This document shows positions 18,375-25,952 of a stretch of DNA of 64,000 nt, piece by piece. The stretch is from CAWEBF01 sp963807235. GTDB taxonomy: Bacteria; Acidobacteriota; Vicinamibacteria; Vicinamibacterales; UBA2999. The notes beneath the pieces are model-generated. The model saw only the letters and a list, made by a program, of their open reading frames with translations, did no database searches and was not told the origin of the DNA. Numbering within the stretch: position 1 is the stretch's first letter; every line of letters begins with the position of its first letter. A program made the position numbers and the translations under genes. The DNA lies in assembly GCA_963807235.1 (NCBI GenBank), contig CAWEBF010000019.1, forward strand, positions 1 to 64,000, written 5' to 3'.

Positions 18375-19633
18375 TGGAAATACTGCTGCTCGGCATCTAC
18401 GCGTTTTTTGTCTGGCTGATCTTCATCAAGTTCAAGCTGCTGCCCTGGACCACCCCATGGAAGATCGGCGCCGCGATCCTCCCGGTGGTGGGCCTGACGG
18501 CCACGATCCTCTTGTTGAACATCTTCGCGCCCACGACCACGGACGTCAGGGTGGTCAAGTACGTCGTGCCCATCGTGTCCCAAGTGAGGGGACGAGTGAT
18601 CGAAGTACCGGTCGAGAACAACCGGCCGGTGAAGAAGGGGGACGTGCTGTTCCGGATCGACCCGGCGCCTTATGAAAGCGAGGTTCGTTCGCTCGAGGCG
18701 AAGCTGGTGTCGGACGAGGCAAAGGTCGGGGCCGATCAGGCCAGACTCAGCGAGATGGAGACGCGCCTGCCCGACGCGGAGTCAGGCGAGCGCCAGTTAG
18801 GCGAACAACTCAACCAGGCCACAAGCCAGATCGGCGCACTGCAGGCCTCGCTCGAACTGGCCCAGAAGCGGGTGGCACAGAACACGGAGCTCACCGCTGC
18901 CGGCGCCGGGAATCGCTTCGATCTGGAACAGGCGCAGACGAATGTCAGTGAACTCACGGCGCAGATTGCCGCGGCACGCGCTTCCGAGAAAGAAGTCCGG
19001 GAAAAGCTGTCCGGCCGGATCAACGGAGACCTCGCGACCGTGGCGGGAGCCAAGGCGGAGATTTCCACCGCTCGAGCGCAGGTGAGGGTCGCCCAGGCGC
19101 AGGTCGACGCGACGCGCGCCCAACTGGAGAACGCCCGCTGGAATCTCGAACAGACGACCACGGTGGCGCCGGCCGATGGCACCATGGTGAACGTGATGCT
19201 TCGACCAGGCTTCATGGTCACCGGCATCGCGTTCAACGAGGTCATGACCTTCGTGGACACGGAGTACCAGGTCTTCGCACTGTTCAGCCAGAACGAACTT
19301 CACCAGGTCGCGGCGGGGAACGAAGCGGAAATCGTGCTCGCCACGCTTCCGGGCCGCATTATCAAAGCGCATGTCGACTCGGTGATTTGGGCGCAGGGGC
19401 AGGGGCAAGTGGATGCCTCCGGCGATCTCCCACGGACGACGTTCGTTGCACCTCCTGGGCGGTTCCCGGTCAAGCTCGTGGTCGCCGAGAGCGACAAAGA
19501 ACTGTTCCTTGCGGCGGGCGCGCGCGGCGCAGCCGCGATCTACACCGAGCGCCTCACGCTCATTCACCTCATTCGCAAAGTGATCCTGAGGGTGTCGTCG
19601 TACCTGGGCTACATCATCCCCAAGCTCCACTGA
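18374..19633 (+). CDS. HlyD family membrane fusion protein (YibH/EmrA type)
   Basis: The 419-residue protein has two N-terminal membrane helices. A biotinyl-lipoyl half (VPIVSQVRGRVIEVPVENNR, VKKGDVLFRIDPAPYESEV) follows, then a long coiled coil at about residues 100-250 rich in Ala, Glu and Gln, the second lipoyl half (TVAPADGTMVNVMLRPGFMV) and a beta-barrel. It ends with a further hydrophobic stretch near ILRVSSYLGYIIPKLH. Such adaptors link an inner-membrane exporter to an outer-membrane channel. It is translationally coupled to the DUF3302 gene and followed after 10 bp by an outer-membrane factor. No inner-membrane pump gene is visible nearby. Confidence 0.9.
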   Translation: MEILLLGIYAFFVWLIFIKFKLLPWTTPWKIGAAILPVVGLTATILLLNIFAPTTTDVRVVKYVVPIVSQVRGRVIEVPVENNRPVKKGDVLFRIDPAPYESEVRSLEAKLVSDEAKVGADQARLSEMETRLPDAESGERQLGEQLNQATSQIGALQASLELAQKRVAQNTELTAAGAGNRFDLEQAQTNVSELTAQIAAARASEKEVREKLSGRINGDLATVAGAKAEISTARAQVRVAQAQVDATRAQLENARWNLEQTTTVAPADGTMVNVMLRPGFMVTGIAFNEVMTFVDTEYQVFALFSQNELHQVAAGNEAEIVLATLPGRIIKAHVDSVIWAQGQGQVDASGDLPRTTFVAPPGRFPVKLVVAESDKELFLAAGARGAAAIYTERLTLIHLIRKVILRVSSYLGYIIPKLH

Positions 19634-19643
19634 AGGAAACCCG

Positions 19644-21104
19644 ATGGCCCCTCGTCCTTCGTTGAGTGCTTCGCGCCGGCTCAAGGCGATTGCTGTTCCG
19701 TTCGCGGCCGGACTGGTCGCGACGATGGTGGCGGGATGCGTGCTGAACTCGCCGCCCGATACAGCGGCCCTCAAGGAGCTCGCTCTTCCCGGGTTTGAAA
19801 CGCCTGTGCAGTGGGCGGAGGCCCCCCCTGGCACCGGCCAGGTGGCCCACAACTGGCTCGCAACGTTCCGCGACGATCAGTTGACAGCGGCCGTTGCCGA
19901 AGCCCTCGCACACAATGCCGACCTGCGCGTGGGCGCCGCGCGTGTCGAGCAGGCCTTGCTGCACGCCAAGCTTGCGGGGGCGAGACTGTGGCCGCAGGTC
20001 GATGTCATCGCGCGTGGCGGCGGCAAACTATCGGGCGACGGCTCGGGCCTGCAAGGCGGCGTCCTGACTGCGACCTGGGAGGTCGACCTCTGGGGTCGCG
20101 TGCGCTACGGACGGGCGGCGAGCGCCGCTCAAGCCGGGTCGGCGCAGGCCGACTTCGAGTTCGCGCGTCAATCGATTGCCGCCCTCGTGGCCAAGAGCTG
20201 GTTCATCGCCACGGAGGCCGGGCTGCAGCTCGAGGCAGCACGCGAGACCATTCGCGCGAGCGAGGAGCTGGTACGACTGGCCGATGACCGGACGCGCATC
20301 GGGGTCGCCAACCAAGAGGACCTGTTCGTGGCGCGCGCCGGCGTCGGAACCTATCGCGATGCGGTGCGCCAGCTCGAACTGGCACGCGAGCAGGCCATTC
20401 GAGCGCTCGAGATCCTGCTCGGCCGGTACCCCTCGGCCGCATCGGTCATCACGCCGCAATTGCCGGCGTTTCCTGGTGACGTCCCAGCCGGGCTGCCATC
20501 GGAGCTCCTGGAACGACGACCCGATGTTGTCGCGGCGGAGCGGCGCGTGGCGGCGGCGTTCAATCGGATTGGCGAGGCCAAGGCGGCTCGTCTGCCGGTC
20601 ATTTCGCTCACGACCGGTCTCAGCGCGATCTCGAGCGAGTTGTTCGTCCTGCAGGATCACTCCAATCCGGTATGGAACGTCGGTGCCGGCCTGCTCGCGC
20701 CGATCTTCAGGGGCGGTGCGCTCAAGACGCAGGTCGAGATTCGGACCGCCGAGCAGAAACAAGCCATCGCCGAGTATGCCGCGGTGGGCTTGCGCGCCTT
20801 CGGAGAGGTTGAAAGCGCACTGTCAGCCGAGATGGCCGCGCGCGATCGCGAGCAGATCCTGACGCAAACGCTCTCGGACAGCCAGCAGGCGCTCAGCATC
20901 GTGCAGACCCAGTTCAAGGTGGGAAGCACCGACCTCCGATTCGTCGAGCAGAGGCAGCTTGCGCTGACCTCTACGCGCGCGGCGCTCATCCACGTGCAGG
21001 CCGACCAGCGCGTGCAACGCGTCAATCTCCACCTGGCGCTCGGTGGCAGCTTCGAGCTTCCACCACAGCCGCCAGCCAGCACCGCGCCGGTCGCACAGCC
21101 CTAG
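19644..21104 (+). CDS. NodT/TolC-like outer-membrane efflux lipoprotein
   Basis: The 486-residue protein has a signal peptide ending in the lipobox VAGC at about residue 32. Two outer_membrane_efflux repeats follow: an N-terminal one with WLATFRDDQLTAAVAEALAHN and TWEVDLWGRVRYGRAASAAQ, and a C-terminal one with LLERRPDVVAAERRVAAAFNRIG and QFKVGSTDLRFVEQRQLALT. These are hallmarks of RND-type outer-membrane factors that form a trimeric channel with a periplasmic tunnel. It completes a DUF3302-HlyD-OMF operon. The exported substrate cannot be inferred. Confidence 0.92.
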   Translation: MAPRPSLSASRRLKAIAVPFAAGLVATMVAGCVLNSPPDTAALKELALPGFETPVQWAEAPPGTGQVAHNWLATFRDDQLTAAVAEALAHNADLRVGAARVEQALLHAKLAGARLWPQVDVIARGGGKLSGDGSGLQGGVLTATWEVDLWGRVRYGRAASAAQAGSAQADFEFARQSIAALVAKSWFIATEAGLQLEAARETIRASEELVRLADDRTRIGVANQEDLFVARAGVGTYRDAVRQLELAREQAIRALEILLGRYPSAASVITPQLPAFPGDVPAGLPSELLERRPDVVAAERRVAAAFNRIGEAKAARLPVISLTTGLSAISSELFVLQDHSNPVWNVGAGLLAPIFRGGALKTQVEIRTAEQKQAIAEYAAVGLRAFGEVESALSAEMAARDREQILTQTLSDSQQALSIVQTQFKVGSTDLRFVEQRQLALTSTRAALIHVQADQRVQRVNLHLALGGSFELPPQPPASTAPVAQP

Positions 21105-21137
21105 CGCCGACATCTTCCGGCACGTCGGGGGTGCGAT

Positions 21138-21890
21138 CTAGCCGCAGCTCTCTGACGCGACTTGCAGGGACGTCACCGTGAGGCGCGAGTCGCCGGCGTC
21201 GCTGTAGATCAGGCCGCGCGCTTCCATGCGATGGCCGATGTGCTGTTCGGGCTTGAAGGGCACGGAATTCAGCAGCCGGATCGTGCTCGTGCCAAGCGGA
21301 CGCGCGGCGGCGGTTTTCAATGCTTCCGGTGCGGCTGTATCGTCTCTGGTGGAGACTGGATCCGTGGACCTGGTCAGCAGCCACGTGTTGCCGTCGCCCT
21401 TCGCCAGGCAACCGACCGCGCTCACCAGCGAGAAGTTCCGGATGACGGCTTGCTCGTCCTTGCGAAGGATCAGCGCGGTGGCCAGGTCCTCGCTCGCGAG
21501 CTTCAGTTCGCCGGCGCCGCTCGGGAACCCGTTGCTCTGCAGGATGTACGTGATGATGTCCAGCTTCGTCTGGTCGTCGATGGTGCTGCCGAAGTTCGGC
21601 GGCATGGTGTCGCGGACCTTGAGGAACAGCCGGTCGATGGGCTCGCGTCCGAAGGTCTGGTGGAACCGGTCCCCCTTGAGCGCGGGCGCCGTGACGCCGG
21701 TCAAGTCGGGTCCGTGGCAGCGGAGGCACACCGTCGTGAACTGCTCCTTGCCGCGCGCGGCCTGCGCGTCCGTGTAGACGCCCTGCCAGATGCGCGGATC
21801 GGCCGACTGCGCGCCGGCGCGCATCGACGACGCGCCAGTCAGCGCACCGAGAGCCAGCAGACCCAGCGCCACACGTTTCAGACCGCTCAT
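21138..21890 (-). CDS. Secreted c-type cytochrome
   Basis: ATG 21890 gives MSGLKRVALGLLALGALTGA, a signal peptide ending near MRAGAQ. The 250-residue protein carries one haem motif, CLRCHG, near residue 60, inside GKEQFTTVCLRCHGPDLTG. A probable Met axial-ligand region is RDTMPPNFGSTIDDQTKLDI. The C-terminal half is a beta-rich domain of unknown function with two extra Cys residues (VGCLAKG; SESCG) that might form a disulfide. It is probably a periplasmic electron carrier or a subunit of a PQQ or alcohol oxidation system. Only 21 bp separate it from the divergent hydroxylase gene, so at least one promoter must lie inside a coding region. Confidence 0.8.
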   Translation of the reverse strand: MSGLKRVALGLLALGALTGASSMRAGAQSADPRIWQGVYTDAQAARGKEQFTTVCLRCHGPDLTGVTAPALKGDRFHQTFGREPIDRLFLKVRDTMPPNFGSTIDDQTKLDIITYILQSNGFPSGAGELKLASEDLATALILRKDEQAVIRNFSLVSAVGCLAKGDGNTWLLTRSTDPVSTRDDTAAPEALKTAAARPLGTSTIRLLNSVPFKPEQHIGHRMEARGLIYSDAGDSRLTVTSLQVASESCG

Positions 21891-21911
21891 CGTCGTTAGT
21901 ATAAGCGGTAG

Positions 21912-22655
21912 ATGATCGGCGACATCGCCGGCGGACAAGGCGCGATACGGCTGGGCGTGTTTCTGGCGGTCTGCCTGGGCCTGGCTGTCTGGGAGGTGTG
22001 GTGGCCCCGGCGTCGTGACGCCCGGAGGCCGGACCGTTGGCCCGTGAACGTTTCGCTGGCAGTCGTGAACGCCGTGATCGTCCGCGTGCTGGCGCCAGCG
22101 TCGGGGGTCACATTCGCGCTGCTGGCGGACGACCGCGAGTGGGGCTTGCTCCAGATGGTGGCCTGGCCGCCGGTGGTCGAGTGGGGGCTGGCGGTGCTGA
22201 CCCTGGACCTGGCCGTGTACATCCAGCATCGCCTGTTTCATGTCGTGCCGCTGCTGTGGCGCATGCACCGGCTGCACCACGCCGACCGCGGCTTCGACTT
22301 CACGACCGGCGTGCGCTTTCACCCCGGGGAAATCGCGCTCTCCACCGTCTACAAGGGTGCGTGGATTGTCGCGATCGGTGCGTCTCCAGAGGCCACGCTC
22401 CTGTTCGAGATCATTTTGAGCACGGGATCACTCTTCTCCCACGCCAACGCGCGTGTGCCGGGGGACGGATTCTGGCGGCTCGTGCTCGTCACGCCCGACA
22501 TGCACCGCGTGCACCACTCCACCGACGGCGCCGAGCAGAACGCCAACTTCGGCTTCAGCTTGTCCTGGTGGGATCGCCTCGGGGGCACCTACCGGCCGGC
22601 GCCGCGCCATCCCCACGAGACGATGCCGCTCGGGCTCGAAGCGCCGGGCCCTTGA
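21912..22655 (+). CDS. Sterol desaturase/fatty acid hydroxylase family protein
   Basis: The 247-residue membrane protein has about four hydrophobic helices and the histidine clusters of the di-iron hydroxylase family: HRLFH (QHRLFHVVPLLWRMHRLHHAD region), HRLHH, and a later HRVHH in VTPDMHRVHHSTDG, plus the single His in FSHANARVPG. Members hydroxylate or desaturate sterols, carotenoids or fatty acids using O2. The substrate is not evident. The gene is complete and ends EAPGP. It is divergent from a cytochrome c gene that could in principle share a promoter region. Confidence 0.88.
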   Translation: MIGDIAGGQGAIRLGVFLAVCLGLAVWEVWWPRRRDARRPDRWPVNVSLAVVNAVIVRVLAPASGVTFALLADDREWGLLQMVAWPPVVEWGLAVLTLDLAVYIQHRLFHVVPLLWRMHRLHHADRGFDFTTGVRFHPGEIALSTVYKGAWIVAIGASPEATLLFEIILSTGSLFSHANARVPGDGFWRLVLVTPDMHRVHHSTDGAEQNANFGFSLSWWDRLGGTYRPAPRHPHETMPLGLEAPGP

Positions 22656-22679
22656 TATGCTCGTGGGCATGCTTCGCGC

Positions 22680-22699
22680 AAATTACGCCCGACCCCACT
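22680..22699. repeat. Copy 1 of ATTAGGCCCGACCCCA-type dispersed element
   Basis: AAATTACGCCCGACCCCACT lies between the hydroxylase and the BNR lipoprotein gene. It matches the core of the elements at 29779 and 33177 with one substitution (TACG for TAGG). It lacks the GGGG arm that can pair with CCCC in the other two. Confidence 0.5.
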
Positions 22700-22711
22700 T
22701 GTCCTCTTCTG

Positions 22712-23923
22712 ATGACGGCTCTTCTCGTCGCCGGGTGTTCCTCCCCGGCGCCAGTGGCCGAGGCGCCCGCGGAGCCCAAGCCGATCCCGTGGGAGATCGC
22801 GATCACGCCGGGGACCCTCGACACGGGCGCGGCCAGCGTGGGGCCGCAGCTCACGACGTCGCCGAATGGCGTGGTCATGAGCTGGATGGAACAGCAGGAC
22901 GCCACCTTCACGCTGCGGTTCGCCGAGCTGTCGGCCGCCGGGCAGTGGACGGCGCCGCGGACGATCACGAGCGGCACCGACTGGTTCGTGAGCGGCGTGG
23001 ATCCGCCGGCGGTGATCCGACTGCGCGACGGATCGCTGGCGGCCGCCTGGTACAAGGCCGTGGATCTCGCCACCGAGGCGTACGACACGCTCATGGCCAC
23101 CTCGCGGGACGACGGCAAGACCTGGTCGAAGCCGTTCTCGCCGCACCACGACGGCACCAAGAGCCAGCACGGCTTCGCATCCCTGTTCGAATGGCCGGCG
23201 GCACAGGGCGGCGGTTTGGGGATGATGTGGCTGGACGGGCGCGCGGGAGCCGATATGAGCCTTTACAGCGCGCGCTTCGACGGCGCCTGGAAGCAGACCG
23301 CCGAGGCGCAGGTCAACGCGCGTGTGTGCGAGTGCTGCCCCACCAGCGTCGCCATCGCCTCCGGCGGACCGGTGGCGGCATTCCGCGATCGCAGCGCCGA
23401 GGAAGTGCGCGATATCCACGTACTGCGCCGCGACGGCGATACGTGGGCGGAGCCGGTCGCTGTGTTCGCGAACCACTGGGAGGTGGAGAGCTGCCCCGTG
23501 AACGGGCCGTCGATTGCCGCAGACGGCGAGCGCGTGGCCGTGGCGTGGTTCGAGGCGCCGGAGGACAACGGCCACGCGTACGTGGCGTTTTCGAACGACC
23601 GTGGGCGGACGTTCGGCAAGCCGGTGCGCGTGGACGACGCCGCATCGCTTGGCAACGTCGGCGTGACCCTGCTGGACGACGGCGCGGCGGCCGTCACATG
23701 GGTGGAGTTCGACAACGGATCGCGATTCCGCGTGCGTCGCGTGGAGCCGTCCGGCGCCCGCTCGGTGGCGAAGCAGATTGCGGGCGGCGAGGGGCGTTAC
23801 GTCAGCGGCATCCCGCGCATCGCGCGCGCGGGCGACCGACTGTTGTTTGCCTGGAGCGAAACCCGCGGCCCCGAACCCGGCGCCGCGGAAAAGGTCGTCA
23901 CGGCTACGGCGGCTATCCCGTAG
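22712..23923 (+). CDS. BNR/sialidase-fold lipoprotein
   Basis: ATG 22712 gives a very short signal, MTALLVAGCSS, with lipobox LVAGC; a longer upstream start cannot be excluded. The 403-residue protein has repeats like Asp-box motifs: SRDDGKTWSKPF, RDGDTWAEPV and SNDRGRTFGKPV. This indicates a beta-propeller of the sialidase/BNR superfamily. It also contains the cysteine cluster RVCECCPTSVAIA, followed by VESCPVNGPSIA, which I associate with a subgroup of bacterial sialidase-like proteins. The catalytic Arg triad of true sialidases cannot be confirmed, so enzyme activity is uncertain. It is probably anchored in a membrane facing the periplasm or outside. Confidence 0.75.
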   Translation: MTALLVAGCSSPAPVAEAPAEPKPIPWEIAITPGTLDTGAASVGPQLTTSPNGVVMSWMEQQDATFTLRFAELSAAGQWTAPRTITSGTDWFVSGVDPPAVIRLRDGSLAAAWYKAVDLATEAYDTLMATSRDDGKTWSKPFSPHHDGTKSQHGFASLFEWPAAQGGGLGMMWLDGRAGADMSLYSARFDGAWKQTAEAQVNARVCECCPTSVAIASGGPVAAFRDRSAEEVRDIHVLRRDGDTWAEPVAVFANHWEVESCPVNGPSIAADGERVAVAWFEAPEDNGHAYVAFSNDRGRTFGKPVRVDDAASLGNVGVTLLDDGAAAVTWVEFDNGSRFRVRRVEPSGARSVAKQIAGGEGRYVSGIPRIARAGDRLLFAWSETRGPEPGAAEKVVTATAAIP

Positions 23924-23930
23924 CCGGCAG

Positions 23931-24003
23931 CGGCTCTCGGCTCTCGGCTCTGGGCTCTCGGAAGAACTGAAGAGGAGACTGGAGCCCGGAGCCTGGAGCC
24001 CCT
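23931..24003. repeat. Heptanucleotide repeat pair with inverted arms, convergent gene ends
   Basis: The left arm (23931-23961) reads as successive 7-mers GCTCTCG, GCTCTCG, GCTCTGG, GCTCTCG. The right arm (23973-24003) reads AGACTGG, AGCCCGG, AGCCTGG, AGCCCC. The right arm is roughly the reverse complement of the left, so an imperfect long hairpin can form. It lies between two converging genes, where a two-way terminator would be useful, but it has no T-tract. Confidence 0.7.
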
Positions 24004-24006
24004 AAC

Positions 24007-25323
24007 TCAATGCGCGCCGAGCACGCTATCCCACCCGACCGGCCTTGGCGCTGAGCGGGTCCTCTGGGCTCGGATTCGCTCGTCTGTCGAAGCCGACGGC
24101 GCGCTGCATGCGCCGGTACTGATCACCGTGAACGCCTCGCGCAACGAGCCCTCCATCGGGTCGCCGAGCGGATGGTCCAGGTCGTCTGGCGCGGGGCAGT
24201 CGGCAGCCAGGCCGTCGAAGAAGTCCCCTTCTCCGTTCGCGTTCCGGAGCTGGAACGACACGGGCGCCAGGATCTTGTCGCAGAACGGAATCGCGTACTG
24301 ACCGACGGGCTTGCCATAGGTCCGGTCCCCGACGATCACCACGGGGATGAACGGGCGCAGCGCGTTGATCACCAGCTCACTCGCCGAGGCCGACGCCTGC
24401 GTGGTGATGACCACCAGCCGCTCGAGCGTCAACGCGCCGGGTTGCGTCTCGAACCGCAGCACCTCGTTGCGGAACGCGTTGCGGTCGTTGTGGAAGTACT
24501 CCGCAAACACCTGCCTCGCCGTGCGCGACCCGCCCAGCAGGCTCCCGAGGTACTGCGCCACGTCCACGAGGCCGCCGCCGTTGTAGCGCAGATCGAGCAC
24601 TACTTCGTTGGCGCGCGCTGCGCTGAGCGTCGAGAACGCCTCCGCCAGCGCCTCGAACGACGGCTCCACGAAGTTGCGGAAGAACACGTAGCCGACGCGG
24701 CGGCCGCCGACGTCGAAGACGGCGGTATTCGACACCGTGGGGATGATCACCGCGCGCTTCACCATCGATACGCGGCGCTCGGCGCCCGCGCGCGTCACCA
24801 CGAGATCTCCGCGCACTCCCGCCTCCGGCGCGCCGTAGGCATTGCCAAACTGCCCGGTGCGCAGCAGCTCGGCCACCGGCCGGCCGTTGATCTGCACGAT
24901 CTGGTCGCCCCGCGTGAGCCCCGCCTCGTCGGCCGGACTGCCCGGGAACACCTGCGAGACCCGCAGCTCGTCGGCCGGGCCGAACGTGCTCGAGAAACCG
25001 AAGCCGGCGTACTGGCTGGACGAGAAGAGCGCCTCGGTGGAGGCGCGGTCGGCGACGTAACTGTAGAAGGAGTCGATCGGCCTGTAGCGGACCGCTTCGA
25101 GATAGGCCTCCGGTGTGTCGTATTTGGCCGGATCGACGTCCGGCAGTTGTTGATACCAGAAGTAGATGTCCGACATCGTGTTCCGGACGAACACGTTTTT
25201 CGCCGTCGGCGTGCACGTACCAAACCCGAACTGGGCAGCCGCGGGGGCCGCCCAGAAGGTCAGCACGAAAGCACAAAGGGCGGTTACGCGCTGTCGCGCG
25301 CAACCGCCCCAAAACTGTTTCAC
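24007..25323 (-). CDS. S41 family (C-terminal processing) peptidase
   Basis: The 438-residue protein begins with a signal peptide (MKQFWGGCARQR to about WAAPAAAQ). A PDZ domain lies at about residues 110-190 (LRVSQVFPGSPADEAGLTRG, DQIVQINGRPVAEL). The tail-protease core carries EVVLDLRYNGGGLVDVAQYL, the catalytic Ser in TQASASASELVINAL near residue 315, and the general-base Lys in YGKPVGQYA. The protease cuts exposed C termini in the periplasm. The last 40 or so residues are low-complexity. The gene ends 3 bp after a heptad-repeat hairpin. Confidence 0.9.
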   Translation of the reverse strand: MKQFWGGCARQRVTALCAFVLTFWAAPAAAQFGFGTCTPTAKNVFVRNTMSDIYFWYQQLPDVDPAKYDTPEAYLEAVRYRPIDSFYSYVADRASTEALFSSSQYAGFGFSSTFGPADELRVSQVFPGSPADEAGLTRGDQIVQINGRPVAELLRTGQFGNAYGAPEAGVRGDLVVTRAGAERRVSMVKRAVIIPTVSNTAVFDVGGRRVGYVFFRNFVEPSFEALAEAFSTLSAARANEVVLDLRYNGGGLVDVAQYLGSLLGGSRTARQVFAEYFHNDRNAFRNEVLRFETQPGALTLERLVVITTQASASASELVINALRPFIPVVIVGDRTYGKPVGQYAIPFCDKILAPVSFQLRNANGEGDFFDGLAADCPAPDDLDHPLGDPMEGSLREAFTVISTGACSAPSASTDERIRAQRTRSAPRPVGWDSVLGAH

Positions 25324-25338
25324 GAGAGTTCAGATGTG

Positions 25339-25737
25339 TTAGTCGACGACCTCACCGGGCCGGCGGCCCCAACCGAATCCGTCCTTCGGCCGGTGCAGGG
25401 TCACCATCCGAACGCGGTGGTCGGCCGGGTTGCGCCCCGGGCTGCCGCTGATGATCACGTGGTCGCCGGGCTTCAGTGTCTCTCTGGTAACGCCCTGGCC
25501 GCCGAGCTGGCCAGCGCCACCCCATTCCACGGCGTAGCGAACCATCGATCCGTCCTTCTCCTTCACCATCACGTGCACGAAGGAGTGCGGATTGCGGAAC
25601 AGGAACTGGACGAGGTCGCCCTCGATCGTCACGGTCTGATCCTCGAGATAGGTCGCCGCGAACGAGTGATGGGCGTTGGCGCGCGCACCGACGAAGGCCG
25701 CCGCCGCAACAACCAGAATCACCAGATAACGCTTCAT
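25339..25737 (-). CDS. DUF6152 family secreted protein
   Basis: From ATG 25737 (MKRYLVILVVAAAAFVGARA) the protein is 132 residues. A signal peptide is followed by HHSFAATYLEDQTVTIEGDL and FLFRNPHSFVHVMVKEKDG, the conserved start of DUF6152 proteins. A central WGGAGQL and a C-terminal GDHVIISGSPGRNPADHRVR complete the domain. Its function is unknown. The fold is probably a small OB-like beta barrel, and the conserved His residues could bind metal; both points are inference. The 215 bp upstream (25738-25952) show no gene. Confidence 0.8.
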   Translation of the reverse strand: MKRYLVILVVAAAAFVGARANAHHSFAATYLEDQTVTIEGDLVQFLFRNPHSFVHVMVKEKDGSMVRYAVEWGGAGQLGGQGVTRETLKPGDHVIISGSPGRNPADHRVRMVTLHRPKDGFGWGRRPGEVVD

Positions 25738-25952
25738 ACTTGGGTTCCTCCCTGAACAGAACCTCGGTCGTGTGAGAAGGATGGTAACCGACTTTCTGCG
25801 CAAGTACGCCTGAAGTCTCCCTGAATTATTCGTCAGGATCCCCGCGTTCCTTCATGGCGACCCCCGGATTCCGGCCACCCCGCGACGGCTGACCTGCCGA
25901 GGATAACCCGAAATACCGTGCATTTCAGCACTTATTTGGTCTCTGTATGAAT

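Noticed and set aside
23931..24003. A CRISPR array
   Set aside because: The units are only 7 bp with no spacers and vary from copy to copy; no cas genes are present.
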